DNA of 64,000 nt, from assembly GCA_036785705.1 (NCBI GenBank), contig JAWUZG010000051.1, positions 16,458,501 through 16,522,500 of the forward strand. The letters are read 5' to 3'. The notes under the pieces are model-generated. The model was not told the origin of the DNA. It made no database searches and saw only the letters and a program-made list of their open reading frames with translations. A program made the translations under genes and the position numbers. Source of the DNA: Acanthornis magna. Its lineage: Eukaryota; Chordata; Aves; Passeriformes; Acanthizidae. Positions 58,001 to 64,000 of the stretch are shown piece by piece (the first letter of the stretch is position 1; each line of letters begins with the position of its first letter).

Positions 58001-61000
58001 TTGGCCCTTGGCTCTTCTTAACTTCTGCTTTGGGGCTTGCAGATCTGACTTTTAGACAAGGATGCCTTGCAGAAGATAATCAAACCATCTTTGTTTGCTT
58101 GTTTGCTTTAATCCCTGGCTGTTGCATGAGCAGCTTCAACCTGGTGGTGCACTTTGACCTTGCAGCTAGTACCTTGAAGGTCATTTCAGACCACTGGAGA
58201 CGCAGGGTGACAAAGCTTGGCTGGCAGCCTCCACGGGACATGGAGCAGCAGTCACCTGGCACCAGCTATCAGCAGGACTCACGGCCTGATGAGTGCAGAG
58301 GGCAGAGGAGGCCCGCAAAGGAAACTCGTGTCGGGCAGGTGGGGAGGACGTGGGTGTCAGGCTGTACCTGAACCATGATCTGATGCCTGAGGGCTCATAA
58401 TAGGTTGTAATTGTGTAAACCAAAGTCCCTCCCACATTTGCTGATCTGCCCCAAGCGCTGATGTTGTGAAACCCTGTGAGGAGGATGCCTTAACCCACCT
58501 GGCAGGGGCTGTGGCACAGACTCGGCTCTCAGGAAAAGCCCAGCTGTCTCCCTGAGCAGGTGGTTTCCAGGAAGAGCCACATTCCTGACTGTGAGGAGAT
58601 GAAAGGACCGTGTATGGGATATGCCTTAAAATACACTGAGATATGGGAACAGAATTCAGGTCCCAGGCAATGTGGACTTGATGGCACCTCAGGCATTTGT
58701 TCAGGAAGGGAAGTGCTAAAACTACAGCTGCCTCAGCCTTGGCTGCAAGTGTCTCTGATAACCTTAGGGTTGTTTTCACTTAAGAGAAAGATTCTGGTTG
58801 ACATTTTTGGTTTTTTCCAGGCAAATTCCTTCCTGCTTTATTGTTTTCTGCTTTTCTGAAAGCCAAGCTGAGTGGGAAATAGATTTCCCCTTTCCCAAAG
58901 GTTTGAGATATTGTGGAAAGAGGTGTATCTTGTATTTGGAGAAAAAGTTAAAATCTCTAACCTTTCAAAGAATTGCTATACTGCTAGGGGAAAAAAAGGT
59001 CTTTTTGAAATATTTTATTTCAGTAACCTTAAAATGGTCTTTTTAGAACCATTTCACTATACCTAGCCTTCTGGTTTTTAACAACTGGATATTGTATATC
59101 TGTGGTGAAATTCTTTTTTCTTTAAAAAAATGTCAAAATGTTATGATACTTAGAAAAGGGATTTGAAATACTCAACAAAAGGGATTGAAATACCCATCAG
59201 TATTTCAAGCTGACAAATTCTCTGAAAACATCTTTTCTCCAGAAATTACCTGGTTGTGAGGACCCAGCATTAAAATCTGAGAAAAGTTTGGTGAAAAGTT
59301 TCCAGCAAATTCTCCTAAAACTTTGAACTGTAAAACAGCTCCTGGCCTTTTGCAAACCAAGCAGTGATGGATTGAAAGACAGAGCTTCTTGATGGCAGCT
59401 GGAAAACCCAGTGAAATTAATTTTGGCTTCCATTCACTCTTGCTACATAGTTTGGCTTTGCTCTTTGAAATAGTTGCTATATGCTCCCCATTGAAAAAAT
59501 TCACTGCAATATCAGTTGTTTTGGTAAAATACTCAGTGTGCAGCATTCTAGGAGCTGTTGGGCCAACACAGTTCAGGTAAGAACACCCCAGCACTGGTCA
59601 GGGCATATCATCAGTGAGCAGGAGGAGAAATGGGTTTTTCCTTATTACCCACCTGCTGCTTTGCTCCCCCACTGGCACGGCCCAACTGCCTTGCAGTGTC
59701 TGCTGGAAAGTGTGGCACCCAGCGACCATGTGAGTTAATTATTAAACAAAATGGAGTCATTATGCCCTGTGCCACTGCTGTTCCTCACATAAATCTGCTG
59801 CACAGTAGAAAAACGATCCTGTTCAGTGAGAACAAAGAGACCTTTTCAGGATGAGCACATTTTGCTCTGCTGGAGAGCTGTTCTCACTTCACCTCCCTGG
59901 AAGTGGAAGAGTGATGCATTTGGTCTTCATAAAGGTGGGGAGCTTGGGAAAGACAGATGAAAGTGATACAGAGCCTCAGGGCACTGATTTTCATGAATAA
60001 TCTACCCAGCTGTTAGCCTAGGTCCAGAGCCATTTCCTTTCTGAAAATACATTTCTACTAGCAAGATTTCAGAGTCCAGAAGGAAATATTTAGAAGTTAC
60101 CTTTGGCATTTCAAGGCCATCACGATTTCCACCAAACTTCCCTTGAAATTCTAGATAAAATATTAACTCCTGGACGAGGTGCAGAGGCCCTGGCAGGCTG
60201 TCAACCAGCAACACAATTAAGGAGACAGTCTCTGGTGAGATAGCATCCAGTACTTTAAAAACCATCTGTGATTAGTTTCACTTGACTGACACACAGGAAA
60301 AAATGAAGACTTACAGGTGAGATCCACAGATGCCAGCCACCCAGGGGAGGGGTCCCCATAGCTGAAATAGCTGGTCATCTCAGCTCTGGGAGGGGATAGA
60401 AGAGAGCCAGTCTGGTTTCTCTGCTGTGAAACCTTTCTGAAGCCCTTTCTCTTACATAAAGGGGCAATGGTCTCTCTTCTGTGGCTGCTCAGCTGGCAGA
60501 TGTGGGGGGCCCAGGAAGGGCATATGCTGTGGTAAAAAGTGTGCATGGGCTGAAGCCCCAGCAGATGGGGGTCCACAGGCTGCAGAAGGGTCCCGGATGA
60601 GGGGGAGGGGCTGAGATGCTGGCAGGGGGTGGGTCAGGCCATGGGACTCAGGTGTACTTTAAATGTTTGGCTTGTGTCCATAATGTTCACGTACCATACT
60701 GAGACAGATGCCCAAGTCTCTGTCTTTCACCACTCAGCACAGTGGCTCTGTGGAGGCAGAGTAAATAGAGTTTACTGGGCTGGGAGTAAATAGATGGGCA
60801 ACACTGGTTGTTTCCCCGGGGATTTAATTCCTGATAATCTGTGTTCCAAGCACTTCTACAGGCAGCCTCTGTACTTGACACAGGCATTTTGCTGTCCCTG
60901 TCTTTGCTGACCAGTGCCAAGCCGAGTTGGTCCTTTGCTGCCCTCTCAAAGAGGACAGAGGTTTTGGAAGGAGTCCCTCCCCTTTGCCACATGCTGTAAT

Positions 61001-64000
61001 AGCAGGGAGACAGAAACACAGAGGTCCTATGGCCTAGGCAAAGCCAAAAAGCAAAGCGACTGGCAGGGCTGGCCATTGCAGCCAGGACTGCTGCCTCCTG
61101 GGAGGCAGCCACTGGTTTATAATACTACCTCTCTGAATGTTGTTTAAAGGGACAACACAGAGCACACGCTTGCTCCTGCTGGGCTCAGTGAGCTATGTTT
61201 GTGGTGGCTCTTGCTTTTCTTCAAGAGTTTACCTTGGCTCTTTCCCTTCTGCTTCACTGGCACCCTGTGAAAGGACTGCAGTGACCCTCATCCCCTGGCT
61301 GCAGGAGTGCCTGGAATAGACTGAGGAGTCAAGAAATGTGCACGCTCTGAAGCTGGCTAGCTGTGTTTGCAGGGCTGCTGATGCCCAGCCACGGCTGGAT
61401 GTGAGTCATGTGACGAGGGCCTGTCCCACTCCTTGTCATATCTCACACACCATGGCAGTGCTGTGCTGTGGCCACCTCCCTCACCTGTGACCCCACGGGC
61501 TGCACACGCCTGCCCAGCCTGCCCTGGAACCTCTTGGCCGTGATGTTGGGCTTTGCTCCCTGTGTGGTGCTGGCTATCTCGGCATTCCTGATATATCCCT
61601 CTGACAAGGCACCTGCTTGTGCCTCCAGAGCCACCCGGCCAAACACAGCCTTTGCTTCATGGGTGCAGGTGCTGTGTCAGAGGTCTGTAGGAACCTGCAA
61701 AGAACTTTCAGCAGACTGCTAAGGGAAAGGAAAGCTGGTGGGAAAAGAATTTGATACGTGGCACTCCAGGGCTGTGTGGTCCATTTTATCACTGGCTCTC
61801 CTTCATTGCACCCCTGTCCCCTCCTCCAGACAGCATCACAGGGAGTTAGTATGAAGGGGCCCATATTTGCAAAGACAGGGGAAAGGCTGGATGTGAATAA
61901 CAGGCACAGCTAAAAGTCTGGCCTGCTTCACCGCACTATTTCATTCCTCCCTGAAGCAGGCAAGGCCACGCCCTTCCACAGGGAAGGGGGCCAAAGCCCA
62001 CCTCCTCGCGTGTGCTCTGAGTTGGCTGGATGTGAAATAACTCCAGTTCAGCAGAGACATAGGTGAAAAGGATCTGAGACTGATTTGAAACCTGCTTCTT
62101 GGTATCTGTAGTCCACCTGCTTTCCACTTCTGTATGTTTACTGCTGGCATGAGCCATAACCGAGCTTTCCCCTCTTTTTCCTCTCTGTCTCCCTGAGTAG
62201 CTCAGAGGCTGTGTGTCACTAACTGGTTCTGCACAAGAGATAACTGCAAAATGTGTTAAATGAATGTTAGTCCTTTATTTCCAATATTGGCTGACCCAGA
62301 GAGCTGCAAGTACACAGAGCAAAATCCCCTGTAGTGCCTTCTCCATTGGGATTTCTTGAGAGCTCACATGGTTGAAGATATGAGGGCAGGCTGGCCACAC
62401 TCAGGTCATTCTGAACTAGCTCCCAATCATCCCCCAAGCTGTGCCTCTCCCCTGCCTCCCTGCTTCGCAGTGTCTTGGTCTAACCTTTGCAGAAGAACAG
62501 ACACCCCTCTGTAACCAGACATCCTGTTTTGCCTGCCTAGAACCAGGACTTTGCAACTCCGTGCTTTGTGGTGTCTCAGCGTCTCCACTACACCATGGCC
62601 AACAGACATGCAAGCAGCTCCGCAGGACAACTCTGTGTAAAATATTCTGCATTCCAGCAGGAGCAGAGAGCCTTCAGTATGTGCCACATCAATTACATTC
62701 TGCTTAGCTGTAAGTCGGTGTCTACAGGTGGATTATTTTGAATTAAAAATACACGTGGATCTAGTTCATAGATAGGTTCAAGTTGTAAAGAAAATACACA
62801 AAGGTCATACAGAATTAGAATTACTCTCTGCAGAAAGAAGTTCCTTCAGTGCTCAGGATCTTGGCTAACTCATGAAGCTGATTTGTCTGTGCCCTAAATC
62901 AAGACTAAAGTGCTGAGAAAAGTCCTAGAACCTAATTTTTCCTGCCTCAGGTGACAAAGGTGACTGAGGAGATAGCAGGGCTCTGGATACGGAATCTGGG
63001 CAGCCAGCACCTTCTTCCTCCTAAAAGGGACTGAAAAAACCTTCTTCAATTGCCCTCTGTAAACCTCAGCTTCCTTAGCCATTGTGGTGGGAAAACACAC
63101 GGAATTAAGTAATTTTGTCTTCCCTCCTTCCCAAAGAGCCTTTATTTATTGTTGTTTCTACTTTACACCTTGACTTCAGGATGTTATCCTGGATTCGGAT
63201 GTTTAAGTGTTTTCCCATGCCTGCAGCCTCCCTGTAACCATACAAGCCAGAGATTAGGAGATACGCATCACAGCAGGGGATCTGGCACAGTGTGTGTCTT
63301 TTTTTCTCTACTTGGAAAGAACGGGGACAAATATTAGTTTGAGATGAAAGAGAACGTCTTCACTTTGTTAGGAACCGGGCACTGATAATGGCTATGCCTC
63401 ACATGCTTGGCTAGCCTTGTGCCATACCATGGGAGGCTGCCAAACTCGAGTTCAGCTGATCCCTAGCTATCTGCGAGGGAAGGCAGAGCCAATACCCACT
63501 CAACGGGACTTTGTCCTCCCGATGTCAGGCAGCTTATGAAACGTCAGCCTTTGCTTGTGCTGCCATGGCAGGAAGGCTCTGGCCCTCACAATAGCGGCGT
63601 TCTCTGTGGGCTCATCTGGGAGAGGCTTGCACAAAGTTAAACCTGTGCTTAGGGCACTTTTCAGCAAGATCCCATCAGTTACTGGCAGAGCCTGAGGCAA
63701 TGGCTGTGGGCTGGATGCACTTTCCACAGCAGGAGTATGTGAACAATGGTGTGTGCATGCACATACATGAGTCTATACTTGCATGTGTGTTCTGTACATG
63801 GAGCCTAAAAGCCACAGTCCTTAAGAGCTGTTAATAATCACCCAGCACATTTCATACATTCTGTGGATGGGGCACAGGGGAAGGTTGGTTTTGTCTGACC
63901 GTACCATCCGGACACTGTGCCTTGGGCTGCTGCTATTACAGTGCTCTCTGTGTTGCTGCCACAGACCTGCTTGTATGGAGTACCTCTTTGCCAATGCCAT
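52100..64000. other. Intergenic, no gene seen
   Basis: Nearly 12 kb without recognisable exons on either strand. GC-richer patches (53.6-54.6 kb, 60.3-62.7 kb) give longer chance frames. A pyrimidine tract lies at 52700-52760. I specifically looked for ATP1A1-like exons, the mammalian neighbour of CD58, and found none. Confidence 0.55.
52700..52760. repeat. Pyrimidine (T/C) tract
   Basis: About 60 bases of almost pure T and C, mainly TTTTC and TTCTTT units. Low complexity. Confidence 0.9.

Noticed and set aside
57904..58371. 155-codon plus-strand frame
   Set aside because: No domain, start without context, no splice partners.
41138..64000. ATP1A1 or IGSF3 exons expected next to CD58
   Set aside because: No conserved P-type ATPase or EWI Ig segments seen in any frame. 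Short exons could escape the eye, but ATP1A1 has long conserved ones.

Overview
This is a 64 kb piece of vertebrate genomic DNA, most likely from a bird. Genes are split into short exons with GT-AG introns. The interspersed repeats are mostly 3'-truncated CR1 LINE copies of avian type. One intron carries an LTR of a kind I associate with songbird genomes. I cannot fix the species.

Region by region. (1) Positions 1-15431, minus strand: PLA1A, the secreted phosphatidylserine-specific phospholipase A1. Ten coding exons (798-962 up to 15338-15410) join in frame into 429 residues. Using the ATG with the best start context, Ser/Asp/His of the catalytic triad fall at residues 166/190/260, and a 12-residue lid lies between Cys245 and Cys258. 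The last exon, about 27 residues by comparison with the human protein, was not found and probably lies left of the window. (2) 15432-20089: a 5 kb head-to-head intergenic gap with an HNF1-like site just upstream of PLA1A and a CpG island in front of the next gene. (3) 20450-41137, plus strand: a CD2-family immunoglobulin receptor, best matched to CD58 (LFA-3). It has a signal peptide exon, a V-like domain without the canonical disulfide, a C2 domain with four cysteines, a transmembrane exon and an unusually long cytoplasmic tail made of a string of 48-72 nt exons. Every internal exon begins and ends in phase 1. Three further possible micro-exons are listed separately. (4) 41138-about 43290: 3' UTR. 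(5) About 43290-64000: 20 kb in which I find no gene on either strand, only a probable ancient MIR-like SINE and a TATA-containing stretch near 51982.

The two genes are unrelated in function: an extracellular lysophospholipid-producing lipase and a lymphocyte adhesion ligand. In human they lie on different chromosomes (3q13 and 1p13), so their adjacency suggests either a lineage-specific rearrangement or an older linkage broken in mammals. The points most worth following are the long modular cytoplasmic tail of the CD58-like protein and the LTR sitting directly before its membrane-anchor exon.
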